Source of the DNA: Methanothrix sp.
GTDB taxonomy: Archaea; Halobacteriota; Methanosarcinia; Methanotrichales; Methanotrichaceae
DNA: 15,857 bases
Assembly (NCBI GenBank): GCA_011620785.1
Contig: WOYM01000016.1
Span: 1 to 15,857, forward strand
Direction of reading: 5' to 3'
This document shows positions 1 through 6,690 of the stretch, one piece after another. The position numbers were made by a program, and so were the translations under genes. Numbering within the stretch: position 1 is the stretch's first letter; every line of letters starts with the position of its first letter. The notes under the pieces were generated by a model that made no database searches, was not told the DNA's origin, and saw nothing but the letters and a program-made list of their open reading frames with translations.

Positions 1-92
1 GAGGATTGGATTGTCTCCAAATGCTAACCATAAGACTAGCCAGCTAAACACGTACCAGAATTCTTTACACACTGCCTTTCTTTCACAATCCT

Positions 93-995
93 TCAAACCT
101 TCACCCTCAGCATCCTCTCGATCGCCCCTCTCGCCCGCACAGCGATCTCCTCTGGCACAACAACCCGCGGCTCCAGCGTCTGCAGTGCCCCGAGGACATC
201 AGGAAGGGTGGTCTTCTTCATATTCTGGCAGATGGCCTCCTCGCTCAGAGGATAAAACTCTCTATCCGGATGGGCCTTCTTCAACCGGTAGATCATGCCC
301 ACCTCGGTGCCGATGATGTACTCCCGTGCCCGGCTGGTATCGGGATGCTTGCACATGCCTGCGGTGCTGTAGACGAAATCGGCCAGGTCGATCACCTCCG
401 GCCGGCACTCCGGGTGGACCAGAACCTCTGCCTTGGGATGAAGCTTGCGAGCTGCCTTCACCATCTCCGGGGTGAAGTGGTCATGAACATAGCAGTAGCC
501 GTTCCAGGGTATGATCTTCTTTTTCGTATGGCGGGCCACATAGGCGGCCAGATTCCTGTCCGGCACGAATATGACCTCATCCTCAGATAGCGATTCTACC
601 ACCTGCACCCCATTGGCTGAGGTGCAGCAGATGTCGCTCTTCGCCTTGATCTCGGCGGTGGAGTTCACATAGCATACCACCGCTGCGCGAGGATAGAGAG
701 CCTTCAGCTCATCCAGTTGTTGTGGGGTGATCATGTGGGCCATGGGGCAATAGGCCCCTTTCACCGGCAGGACCACTCTCTTTTGCGGGGATAGGATAGC
801 GGCCGTCTCCGCCATGAAGTCCACTCCGCAGAAGACTATAACCTCTGAGTCCAGGGCCGCTGCTGCCCGGGAGAGCTCCAGGGAGTCGCCCGCTAGATCT
901 GCTATATCCTGGACCGCCGGCGTCTGATAGTTATGGGCCAGAATCGTCGCCCTGCGTTCCTTCTTCAAAGCCTGAATCTCTTCTATCATAGCCAT
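93..995 (-). CDS. nadA: Quinolinate synthase NadA
   Basis: Condenses iminoaspartate with dihydroxyacetone phosphate to quinolinate in de novo NAD synthesis; a cytoplasmic [4Fe-4S] enzyme. The 300-residue length is normal for the family. Visible motifs are AHNYQ (20-24), YVNSTAEIKAKSDICCTSAN (109-128), HPECRPEV (194-201) and EVGMIYRL (231-238). The three cluster-ligand cysteines expected for NadA are C83, C168 and C256, the last in CQNMK. The start is ATG at 995; a second ATG at 989 is equally possible because neither has a strong SD. The gene stands alone: 133 bases separate it from the ThiS-like gene upstream, and neither nadC nor an aspartate dehydrogenase/oxidase gene is in the window. An AT-rich stretch at 1020-1075 probably carries its promoter. 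The identification is very secure. Confidence 0.96.
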   Translation of the reverse strand: MAMIEEIQALKKERRATILAHNYQTPAVQDIADLAGDSLELSRAAAALDSEVIVFCGVDFMAETAAILSPQKRVVLPVKGAYCPMAHMITPQQLDELKALYPRAAVVCYVNSTAEIKAKSDICCTSANGVQVVESLSEDEVIFVPDRNLAAYVARHTKKKIIPWNGYCYVHDHFTPEMVKAARKLHPKAEVLVHPECRPEVIDLADFVYSTAGMCKHPDTSRAREYIIGTEVGMIYRLKKAHPDREFYPLSEEAICQNMKKTTLPDVLGALQTLEPRVVVPEEIAVRARGAIERMLRVKV

Positions 996-1128
996 CGAGA
1001 ACAGTCCCAGGGAATGGGAAACTATTATTTCAATCTATTTAGATAGGTTTTATGAATACTATTAGCTCAATTAAACTGTAATTGATCCTGATCTGCATCA
1101 TTTGAACTTATCGAATACCATCGGAATA
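996..1128 (-). promoter_or_regulatory. AT-rich spacer with probable nadA promoter
   Basis: This 133-base gap between the ThiS-like stop and nadA is AT-rich at 1020-1075. Read leftward it contains CTAAATAG (1036-1043), a possible TATA element about 45 bases before the nadA ATG. A small inverted repeat, ATCTA-TT-TAGAT (1033-1044), overlaps it. I can assign neither with certainty. Confidence 0.35.
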
Positions 1129-1407
1129 TCATCCACCAATAACAGCAGTGAACAGGGTCAGCTCATCTCCATCCGCCAGCGGAGTCTCGAGCGACTGCAG
1201 GCTCTCGATGTTCTTTCCCGAGAGGAATATGTTAACGTCTTCGCGCAGCCTTCCTTCCTTGAACAAAAGCGGCTCCAGCGAGGCGTGATCATGGCATAAC
1301 AGGTTCAGAAGATCTCTTACCATTGCCCCCTCGCCTGGAAGATCGATATCTTTCTCCTTTCCCAGAATATTTCGAAATCCGGCAAACGACCTGATCTTAA
1401 TCCTCAT
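1129..1407 (-). CDS. ThiS/MoaD-like small sulfur carrier protein
   Basis: A 92-residue beta-grasp protein ending in the bare C-terminal Gly-Gly (AVIGG) that an E1-like enzyme adenylates and converts to a thiocarboxylate in ThiS/MoaD sulfur carriers. The C-terminal half has the MoaD-like pattern: an LREDVNIFLSGKNI strand (about 56-69), then ETPLADGDELTLF before the tail. The start is ATG 1407 with AAGGAGAT upstream; the TTG just before it (1410) is also possible. It overlaps the end of tfuA by about 11 bases, so it is translationally coupled to ycaO-tfuA. From the family literature, TfuA can hydrolyse thiocarboxylated ThiS to feed sulfide to YcaO, so this protein is a good candidate for the sulfur donor in McrA thioamidation. 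That role is inferred. No ThiF/MoeB activating enzyme is in the window. Molybdopterin or tRNA sulfur transfer are alternatives. Confidence 0.88.
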   Translation of the reverse strand: MRIKIRSFAGFRNILGKEKDIDLPGEGAMVRDLLNLLCHDHASLEPLLFKEGRLREDVNIFLSGKNIESLQSLETPLADGDELTLFTAVIGG

Positions 1408-2050
1408 CAATAGCTATCTCCTTTGCCCTCTCCAGGGCCCGGATGGCGTCCTCCATCTTGAAGTCTCGCCGGTTGGAGGCCAGGAATGCGCGAAACCTCT
1501 CTATCTCCTCCTCTGCCACAAAGTCCCGCGCCCTATCCATCATCATCTCATAGCTCCTCTCAGGAAAGTACAGAGCCTGTGCGCAGCGAAGGAGTCTGTC
1601 TTTTCCGGCGGTGCTGATCGCTCCCTTCTGCCAGGCCTGCTCCAGATTGAAGCGGATGTTCACCAAAGGCTCCGAATGCGGCTCAAAGGTGAAAGGATCA
1701 AAGGTCAGCGCCACCTCATCATCTGATACCAGCATTCCTTTCTTATAGGCCTGATATATGAGCCCCACTCCCTCCATGCCATAAACATCCAGCTCCGAGG
1801 CCCGCAGGGCTCCCATGCTCGACGCCCCCAGGACCCTCGCTCCTGCGTCCAATGCGTATATGACCTCTTTATGCGCCACAGAAGAGTCCTGAAAGAAGAC
1901 CCCATCGATGAGAACGATGATCCGCGCTCCATCCTGGGCCGCCCGGTAAACGTCACCCCGCCGGGCAGGAGTCCGCCATTCAGCCTGCAGAATCTCCTCT
2001 GCCCTAGCTCTGGAGAGGCTTGGCCCTAGGAAGACGACGACTTCTGGCAT
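1397..2050 (-). CDS. tfuA: TfuA-like McrA-glycine thioamidation protein
   Basis: Partner of YcaO in converting an active-site glycine of McrA into thioglycine. TfuA proteins support YcaO and, in a studied case, release sulfide from thiocarboxylated ThiS. The 217 residues carry the family signatures in order: GPSL (9-12), PARRGD (28-33), IDGVFFQ (48-54), GASSMGALRASEL (75-87) and the following YGMEGVG (90-96), then an acidic helical C-terminus. The start is ATG 2050, preceded by GAGGATAAGG, which lies inside ycaO; the two genes overlap by 47 bases. The end overlaps the ThiS-like gene. This is the common methanogen arrangement and points to McrA, not a RiPP, as the substrate. A RiPP thioamidation role is unlikely because no precursor gene is visible. 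Confidence 0.94.
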   Translation of the reverse strand: MPEVVVFLGPSLSRARAEEILQAEWRTPARRGDVYRAAQDGARIIVLIDGVFFQDSSVAHKEVIYALDAGARVLGASSMGALRASELDVYGMEGVGLIYQAYKKGMLVSDDEVALTFDPFTFEPHSEPLVNIRFNLEQAWQKGAISTAGKDRLLRCAQALYFPERSYEMMMDRARDFVAEEEIERFRAFLASNRRDFKMEDAIRALERAKEIAIDED

Positions 2051-3224
2051 TCCTTATCCTCTTTCCCACCCTTTCTCTGTCCACTCCTGCGATCTCAAGA
2101 CCTGGGACGATCACCCTCACCACCGGAACGCCGATCTCCTCTCTGGTTAAATCGACCACCACTGCTCGCTCCAGGCCCGCCTTCTCCAGCTTGCTGATCA
2201 TGAACTTGATATCTAAAAGGAAGTCATCGCTCTCAAAAGACTGAATATCAGCAAAGCTCTTCTCCTCCCCGACATCAAACCAATAACGGTTGAGCCTCTT
2301 CGTCCTTTCGTATCCGATCTGCCTGCGGAAATCGGCGGTGACGGTATCCTCTCTCGCCCCGTGGATCTGGGTGAGCCGGCTCTGTGCCACCTCAGTCAGG
2401 GCGCGCAGCACCGCCACCCGGGCGCTGGTATGGGTACCCATCCCGGTGGTGAGCAGAGTGGGATCGCGCAGCTTTACATCATCGGCAGCAGCCGCGCAGG
2501 TGGGGATATCGATATCGCTGGTGATATCCCGCAGGTAGACATCCACCTCTGCTGCGGCAAACCTCTCCAGCAGGCCTTGTGCCTGTTCGTCATCAACATC
2601 AGATATCAGCGGCCCCATGTGCCTCGTCGCCTCCACTATTGCCCAGGCGTCTCTCTCTATAACCTCAGCCAGGCCGTGGAATATCGCCTCTTCCATCATA
2701 TTCCCTGAGGCGAGACCGCTGGTGTTGGTCCGAAAGAGCCTCTTGTAGTCAGAGGACAGAGGATGAAATACCGCATTGGCCGGAACCTGTATCTCTTCGT
2801 CGTTCATAATATCCCAGCCCAAAACCCAGGGGATCTCAGCGTCTGCATCCGCGACTGCTTCTGTGGGGAGTATCAGATCGACTGGGTTCAGAGCCTCGGC
2901 CTTCAGGCTGGAATAGCGGGCAATTGTCAGCTCCCTGTCTCTCACCTCTCCAGAGTAGCGCTCGAGCCCCTCCATCATCGCCGAGACCCTGGCCTCGACA
3001 GGAGTTGCCCCTTTGCCATTATAGACGGAGACCGCTCCCCGATCGGCCATCGGCCGGATGGAGGAGAAGACAGGTATACCGATTCGGTCCAGATTGGTTA
3101 TATCGGCCACTCTGGTGATCCCGGCAGCGGGCAGCTTGGCCTCGATTCGCTCCTCAGTCTCCTCCGGGGATGCCGCCCGGTGAGTGTCCTCCTTGTATCT
3201 CTTTATGCAGGGCCCTAGCTTCAT
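2004..3224 (-). CDS. ycaO: YcaO-type McrA-glycine thioamidation enzyme (methanogenesis marker 1)
   Basis: ATP-dependent YcaO enzyme that activates the peptide backbone amide of a conserved McrA glycine for replacement of oxygen by sulfur. The 406-residue protein has the YcaO nucleotide-binding signatures: GKGATPVEAR (70-79) followed by S81, E85 and E88 in the SAMMEGLER helix, and TNTSGLASGN (166-175) followed by E187, E190 and R191. It lacks an N-terminal RiPP-recognition region and the proline-rich C-terminus of azoline-forming YcaOs, which fits the methanogen group. ATG 3224 has no SD, but TTTATATT lies about 28 bases upstream (3249-3256), so the transcript may start almost at the ATG. It overlaps tfuA by 47 bases and begins 51 bases after the thioesterase stop. 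The assignment is very secure. Confidence 0.95.
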   Translation of the reverse strand: MKLGPCIKRYKEDTHRAASPEETEERIEAKLPAAGITRVADITNLDRIGIPVFSSIRPMADRGAVSVYNGKGATPVEARVSAMMEGLERYSGEVRDRELTIARYSSLKAEALNPVDLILPTEAVADADAEIPWVLGWDIMNDEEIQVPANAVFHPLSSDYKRLFRTNTSGLASGNMMEEAIFHGLAEVIERDAWAIVEATRHMGPLISDVDDEQAQGLLERFAAAEVDVYLRDITSDIDIPTCAAAADDVKLRDPTLLTTGMGTHTSARVAVLRALTEVAQSRLTQIHGAREDTVTADFRRQIGYERTKRLNRYWFDVGEEKSFADIQSFESDDFLLDIKFMISKLEKAGLERAVVVDLTREEIGVPVVRVIVPGLEIAGVDRERVGKRIRNARSRRLPRAKPLQS

Positions 3225-3248
3225 CGCCAGATCTTTGGGGAGCTATGG

Positions 3249-3256
3249 AATATAAA
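3249..3256 (-). promoter_or_regulatory. Probable TATA box of ycaO (near-leaderless)
   Basis: Read on the minus strand this is TTTATATT, centred about 28 bases before the ycaO ATG. Archaeal transcription starts roughly 25 bases downstream of the TATA centre, so the mRNA would begin within a few bases of the start codon. That agrees with the absence of an SD before ycaO. Confidence 0.55.
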
Positions 3257-3275
3257 CCCTGTTCAAGAGCTCTTT

Positions 3276-3716
3276 TCAGGAGCTCGGAGGGGCCTCGGGC
3301 GGAAGGAACGGTAGGCGGTCTCTCATTCTATAAGCCAGGGCCTGGCAGGTGGCAACCAGCCGCCCGTCCTCTCCCGTCACTCTGATCTCGCAGGAGGAGA
3401 TCTTCCTGGATCGATTCGTCTCTTTCCCTTCAGCCCGCAAAGTCTCCCCGGAATGAGCAGGGGATAGGTAGTTGACACTTACCCCCAGTGCCACCGCCAC
3501 TGTGCCATGGGAGTTGACGATCAGCTCAAAGGCGGCATCTAAGAGTGAATAGATTGCCGCCCCATGGGTCGTCCCGAAGAGGTTGTTCATCATCTCGTTC
3601 GTCTTCATCTTCAAGATAGCGTGCCCCGCCTCCAGCTCCTCGATCTCTATCCCGAACATCCGAGCATAGGGCTCACGGGCGAACTTCTCTTTTAGAGACT
3701 TTATGCATTGGTCCAT
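3276..3716 (-). CDS. PaaI-type hotdog thioesterase
   Basis: A 146-residue single hotdog-fold protein likely to hydrolyse an acyl-CoA or similar thioester in the cytoplasm. The active-site stretch is NNLFGTTHGAAIYSLLDAAF (44-63), with the PaaI-type Asn (N45), the His-Gly pair at the helix start (H51-G52) and the acidic residue D60. The second half has the usual GVSVNYLSPAHSGETLRAEG strand region. I chose ATG 3716 because GGAGGAGA lies just upstream; the upstream in-frame ATG at 3740 lacks an SD and probably precedes the transcription start set by the TATA at 3752-3758. It is followed after 51 bases by ycaO, so co-transcription is possible. The substrate is unknown; I see nothing linking it chemically to McrA thioamidation. 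Confidence 0.87.
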   Translation of the reverse strand: MDQCIKSLKEKFAREPYARMFGIEIEELEAGHAILKMKTNEMMNNLFGTTHGAAIYSLLDAAFELIVNSHGTVAVALGVSVNYLSPAHSGETLRAEGKETNRSRKISSCEIRVTGEDGRLVATCQALAYRMRDRLPFLPPEAPPSS

Positions 3717-3744
3717 GGAAATCTCTCCTCCAAGGACCATTTCT

Positions 3745-3759
3745 CGAAACGGTTATATC
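3745..3759. promoter_or_regulatory. Shared divergent promoter (BRE + symmetric TATA)
   Basis: On the plus strand CGAAAC (3745-3750) looks like a BRE and TTATATC (3753-3759) like a TATA box; a start about 25 bases later falls at ~3781, next to ATG 3783. On the minus strand the same bases read GATATAA and place a start near 3730, just ahead of the thioesterase ATG 3716. One AT-rich element could therefore serve both genes. Confidence 0.55.
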
Positions 3760-3782
3760 TGCTCCGCCAGGATCTAGAGATA

Positions 3783-4286
3783 ATGCCCTCTTCTCAAGGC
3801 CCAAGGCCGGAACCAGTCTCCATAGAGATCAGTGGATCATCCGTATCCATCCTGCTCACTCAGGGCTCCATCAACATCTGGTTCGGCAAAAAATTCGATA
3901 AGTTGCTTCTATCCAGGATTCTGCTTATGATCTCCAAGGTCGACTCGACCACAGAGCATGAGAAGGAGGTCTTGTGCCGCTTTGAGGAGATCAGCGAGTT
4001 TGAGAGCAATGGCTATATTCTGACCTCATATGCCCGCAAAAAGGACAAATACCGGGCGATATTCGTGGTCCCATTCTCCAATAAGAGGGCGCTGGAAAGG
4101 TTTATGGAGTCCGTATCCACGGAGACCGATAATGAGGATGTGAAGATCACCCTTTACTGGAGAGGGGGGAGGGTCAGGATGAACATCATGAAAGAGGAGC
4201 TGAGCACGCTAGGCTGCTTTAGCATTCTCAATGTGATCTATAGGGATGATCAGATCGGAGAGCAAAACAGGAGGGTGAAGCCATGA
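3783..4286 (+). CDS. Conserved-looking hypothetical protein coupled to aminotransferase
   Basis: I do not recognise this protein. It has 167 residues, is soluble and mixed alpha/beta by eye, with no signal peptide, membrane segment or metal motif. The N-terminal half begins with alternating strand-like stretches (VSIEISGSSVSILLTQGSIN) and an FGKKFDKLLLSRILLMISKV helix. The centre carries SYARKKDKYRAIFVVPF, followed by a helix and a TLYWRGGRVRMNIM stretch. The reading frame is open from 3708, but I chose ATG 3783 because the promoter at 3745-3759 predicts a transcript starting about there, making it leaderless. Its TGA overlaps the aminotransferase ATG (ATGA, 4283-4286), so the two are translationally coupled. 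It may be a regulatory or accessory partner of the aminotransferase, but nothing in the sequence shows which. Confidence 0.8.
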   Translation: MPSSQGPRPEPVSIEISGSSVSILLTQGSINIWFGKKFDKLLLSRILLMISKVDSTTEHEKEVLCRFEEISEFESNGYILTSYARKKDKYRAIFVVPFSNKRALERFMESVSTETDNEDVKITLYWRGGRVRMNIMKEELSTLGCFSILNVIYRDDQIGEQNRRVKP

Positions 4287-5386
4287 GGTTTGCATGTTGC
4301 ACAGAGGAGATTGAGATATCAGGAATTAGGAAATGCTTCGAGTCGGCTATGCCCGGTTCGGTCAACCTGGGACTGGGCCAGCCGGATTTCGACACTCCAT
4401 CTCACATAAAGAGGGCTGCGATCAGGGCCATAGAAATGGGGCAGTGCGGCTACACCCCCAACTGCGGTGTGCCGGCGCTCAGAGAGGCACTGGCAGAGAA
4501 GTTGGTGAGAGAAAACCAGATCGACTGCACCGCCGATGATATAATGGTCACCAGCGGTGCCAGCGAGGCCCTATTCCTGGCAATCGCCGCCCTGGTAGAC
4601 CGGGGAGATGAGGTGTTGGTGGGAGATCCAAGCTTCCTCTCCTATGCCGAGCTGACCAAGTTGGTGGGGGCAAGGCCCGTCTCCGTCCCCTTGGACGAGA
4701 ACCTCCGCATAACCCCGGAGGCAATAGAGGAGCGGATATCTGACAAAACCCGGATGATAATCATCAACTCCCCTTCCAACCCCACTGGATCGGTCCAGAC
4801 CGAGGAGCAGATGAGGGCCATCGCCGAAATAGCCGATGACGAGGATATCGCCCTCCTCTCAGATGAGGTCTATGAGCATTTCATCTACCGGGGAGAGCAT
4901 GTCAGCCCGGCCCGGTTTGCAGATAATGTGATCACCGTCAATGCAGTCTCCAAGACCTATGCCATGACCGGCTGGCGGCTGGGTTATCTCGCCGCCCGGA
5001 ACGGGACTATAGAGCAATTGCTCAAGATCCACCAGTATGTGCAGGCCTGCGCCAGCTCCATCTCCCAGGCCGCGGCCCTGGAGGCGGTCTGTGGCCCCCA
5101 GGATTGCGTTCGTCAGATGAGGGATGAGTTTATGAGTCGCAGAGACCTTCTGGTAGCAGGCTTCCGGGAGATGGGAGTGGACCTGGCAGAGCCGGATGGC
5201 GCTTTCTATCTCTTCCCTCGAGTGGGAGACGGCGACCTGGTGGCCAGCAAGCTGGCAGGAGCAGGGGTCATCACCGTTCCAGGATCGGCTTTTGGAGAGG
5301 GCGGAAGGGAGCATATCCGGATATCTTATGCCGCCAGCCGGGCCAATCTCGAGGAAGCACTGCGGAGGATGAAAGATATCCTTTAA
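4283..5386 (+). CDS. PLP-dependent class I/II aminotransferase
   Basis: Fold-type I aminotransferase of the aspartate aminotransferase family, transferring an amino group between an amino acid and a 2-oxo acid. All signature residues are present in the 367 residues: the SGASEALF cofactor phosphate region (91-98), NPTG (166-169), D194 and Y197 in SDEVYEHF, the Schiff-base lysine K224 in NAVSKTYAMTGWRLGY with R232, and the HIRISYA substrate-carboxylate arginine near the C-terminus. It is slightly short for the family, and the N-terminal arm is compact. ATG 4283 has GGAGGGTGAAGCC upstream and overlaps the previous stop by 4 bases. The 3' end contains the likely aIF5A promoter. The substrate cannot be told from sequence; aspartate, alanine or an aromatic amino acid are all possible. 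Confidence 0.93.
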   Translation: MRFACCTEEIEISGIRKCFESAMPGSVNLGLGQPDFDTPSHIKRAAIRAIEMGQCGYTPNCGVPALREALAEKLVRENQIDCTADDIMVTSGASEALFLAIAALVDRGDEVLVGDPSFLSYAELTKLVGARPVSVPLDENLRITPEAIEERISDKTRMIIINSPSNPTGSVQTEEQMRAIAEIADDEDIALLSDEVYEHFIYRGEHVSPARFADNVITVNAVSKTYAMTGWRLGYLAARNGTIEQLLKIHQYVQACASSISQAAALEAVCGPQDCVRQMRDEFMSRRDLLVAGFREMGVDLAEPDGAFYLFPRVGDGDLVASKLAGAGVITVPGSAFGEGGREHIRISYAASRANLEEALRRMKDIL

Positions 5387-5389
5387 ATA
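5382..5389 (+). promoter_or_regulatory. Probable TATA box of aIF5A, spanning the aminotransferase stop
   Basis: TTTAAATA is a near-consensus archaeal TATA element, with purine-rich GAAAG (5371-5375) upstream as a possible BRE. It predicts a start around 5410, about 12 bases before the aIF5A ATG at 5422. The aminotransferase stop codon TAA (5384-5386) lies inside the box. Confidence 0.6.
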
Positions 5390-5421
5390 GGTGAGTCGCA
5401 TTCGCCCTCAGGAGTGATGAA

Positions 5422-5805
5422 ATGAAGGAGCAGGTTGAGGTCAGAGAGCTGAAAGAAGGAAGGTATGTAATCATAGATGAAGAGCCCTGCATAATCAAGA
5501 GCATATCCCATTCCAAGCCCGGCAAGCACGGTTCGGCCAAGGCGAGGGTGGATGCCATTGGCATCTTCGACAACCAGAAGAAATCCATCGTCCAGCCGGT
5601 CACCACCAAGATCTACGTGCCAACCGTCGAGCGCAAGACCGGCCAGGTCTTGTCCATCGGCGACACATCGGTGCAGCTAATGGACCTGGGCAGCTATGCT
5701 ACCATCGATGTTCCCATAACAGAGGACCAGAAATCCAAGATCGAGGAAGGTAAAGAGGTAGCCTACCTAGCAGTGATGGGCAGGACCAAGCTGGACATCC
5801 GCTAG
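5422..5805 (+). CDS. eif5A: Translation initiation factor 5A (aIF5A)
   Basis: Archaeal homologue of eIF5A/EF-P, a ribosome-binding factor that relieves stalling at difficult peptide bonds such as polyproline. The 127 residues show the two-domain layout: an N-terminal SH3-like domain with the modification loop SKPGKHGSAK (31-40), in which K35 is the residue converted to (deoxy)hypusine, and a C-terminal OB-fold from about residue 66. The start is ATG 5422 with AGGAG at 5410-5414. It lies 35 bases after the aminotransferase and probably has its own promoter at 5382-5389, though read-through from upstream is possible. Genes for deoxyhypusine synthase or agmatinase, which would supply the modification, are not in the window. 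The identification is very secure. Confidence 0.97.
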   Translation: MKEQVEVRELKEGRYVIIDEEPCIIKSISHSKPGKHGSAKARVDAIGIFDNQKKSIVQPVTTKIYVPTVERKTGQVLSIGDTSVQLMDLGSYATIDVPITEDQKSKIEEGKEVAYLAVMGRTKLDIR

Positions 5806-5832
5806 GGATAAAGCGATCGGCTTCCTGTTCCC

Positions 5833-5867
5833 AAGGCGGGCTTGTTCATCTTTTCCGGGCCTGCCTT
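5833..5867 (+). terminator. Hairpin after aIF5A, possible transcript 3' end
   Basis: AAGGCGGGC (5833-5841) pairs with GCCTGCCTT (5859-5867) over 9 base pairs, counting one G-U, around a 17-base T-rich loop. It sits 28 bases after the aIF5A stop and ahead of the methyltransferase SD. It may end the aIF5A transcript or protect its 3' end. The T-run lies in the loop and not after the stem, so classic intrinsic termination is unsure. Confidence 0.35.
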
Positions 5868-5904
5868 CGATTTCACATTTTGTGGGTAGCTCGGAGGCCA
5901 TAAG

Positions 5905-6690
5905 TTGTCATCCTACTCCGCCTATAAGGGCACGGGTTTTGATCAGCTGGATCCCTTCGATTCCAGCGACAGCAATCTATGGCGCAAGGCGGAGTATCTG
6001 GGCCGATACCTCTTCGCCGCCGATTTTCTGCGCAGCCGGAGTATAAGGCTTGCCGCTGATATATCCTGCGGCCTGGGATACGGATCGATTGAGCTGGCCA
6101 CCGCCTCTGAGGAGGTAGTGGGCATAGACGGCAGCCCGGAGATGATCGAGCGGGCGATGGCTGGATGCCAAGAGCCCAATATTCGCTTCAATTGCCTGAA
6201 CCTGGAGGAGGACGATATATGCAGGCATATCCTGGAAGGCTCCTGCGGGGCGGCGGTCAGCTTTGAGACCCTGGAGCACCTGAACGATCCGGGCCGGGCG
6301 ATGGATCAGTTCTCCAGAATCCTCATGCCGGAGGGCTTTTTCATCTGTTCCGTCCCTAATGTCATATCGGAGTCGGGAGATGATGCCGGCCTGCCAAAGA
6401 ATAGGTCCCATAAGCAGTGGTTTACTTTTCCGTCGCTCTGCCGGATGGTGGAACGATGCGGCATGCGGGTGATATACCGGCTGGGCCAGTCACGCTCCAG
6501 AGGACTCTATCGAAGAGAGCAGCAGCTCTTCAATGCCAGGAGGATCAGACGGCGGCTGAGCGACGAGACGGTGATGCACTCTGAAGAAATGATCCGCTGG
6601 CTGTCTTATGTTGCAGCCTATCCTTCCGTAGAGGATGTCGATGGATCCTACTCCATCATCATCGTCGCCCAAAAGCAGGGCTCAGATTAA
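5905..6690 (+). CDS. Class I SAM-dependent methyltransferase
   Basis: A 261-residue Rossmann-fold methyltransferase of unknown substrate. The SAM-binding motif I is AADISCGLGYG (50-60), the acidic ribose-binding residue is D75 in VVGIDGSPEMIE, and SFETLEHL (119-126) is the post-motif seen in UbiE/Methyltransf_11-like enzymes. A basic stretch RRIRRRLSD near residue 213 could contact nucleic acid or an acidic partner. The start is TTG 5905, supported by GGAGG seven bases upstream; no ATG lies nearby in frame. It ends at 6690, immediately against the stop codon of the convergent metallophosphoesterase gene. It does not resemble known McrA methyltransferases closely enough to claim a link to MCR. 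Small molecules, lipids, protein or RNA all remain possible substrates. Confidence 0.88.
   Translation: MSSYSAYKGTGFDQLDPFDSSDSNLWRKAEYLGRYLFAADFLRSRSIRLAADISCGLGYGSIELATASEEVVGIDGSPEMIERAMAGCQEPNIRFNCLNLEEDDICRHILEGSCGAAVSFETLEHLNDPGRAMDQFSRILMPEGFFICSVPNVISESGDDAGLPKNRSHKQWFTFPSLCRMVERCGMRVIYRLGQSRSRGLYRREQQLFNARRIRRRLSDETVMHSEEMIRWLSYVAAYPSVEDVDGSYSIIIVAQKQGSD

Noticed and set aside
11..316. Open plus-strand frame of about 100 codons over the start of the window
   Set aside because: It is antisense to nadA, of low-complexity Ser/Pro composition and without an SD; nadA is certain.
1033..1044. ATCTA-TT-TAGAT inverted repeat upstream of nadA as an operator
   Set aside because: Short and AT-rich, with no matching second copy noticed; noted only as part of the promoter region.
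1102..1299. Plus-strand frame antisense to the ThiS-like gene
   Set aside because: Shadow of a recognised gene; no recognisable domain.
4859..5401. 180-codon minus-strand frame opposite the aminotransferase
   Set aside because: The aminotransferase has every catalytic motif; the opposite frame is a GC-driven shadow.
5905..6690. The SAM methyltransferase as an McrA-modifying enzyme
   Set aside because: Only generic class I motifs are visible; proximity to MCR-maturation genes alone is insufficient.
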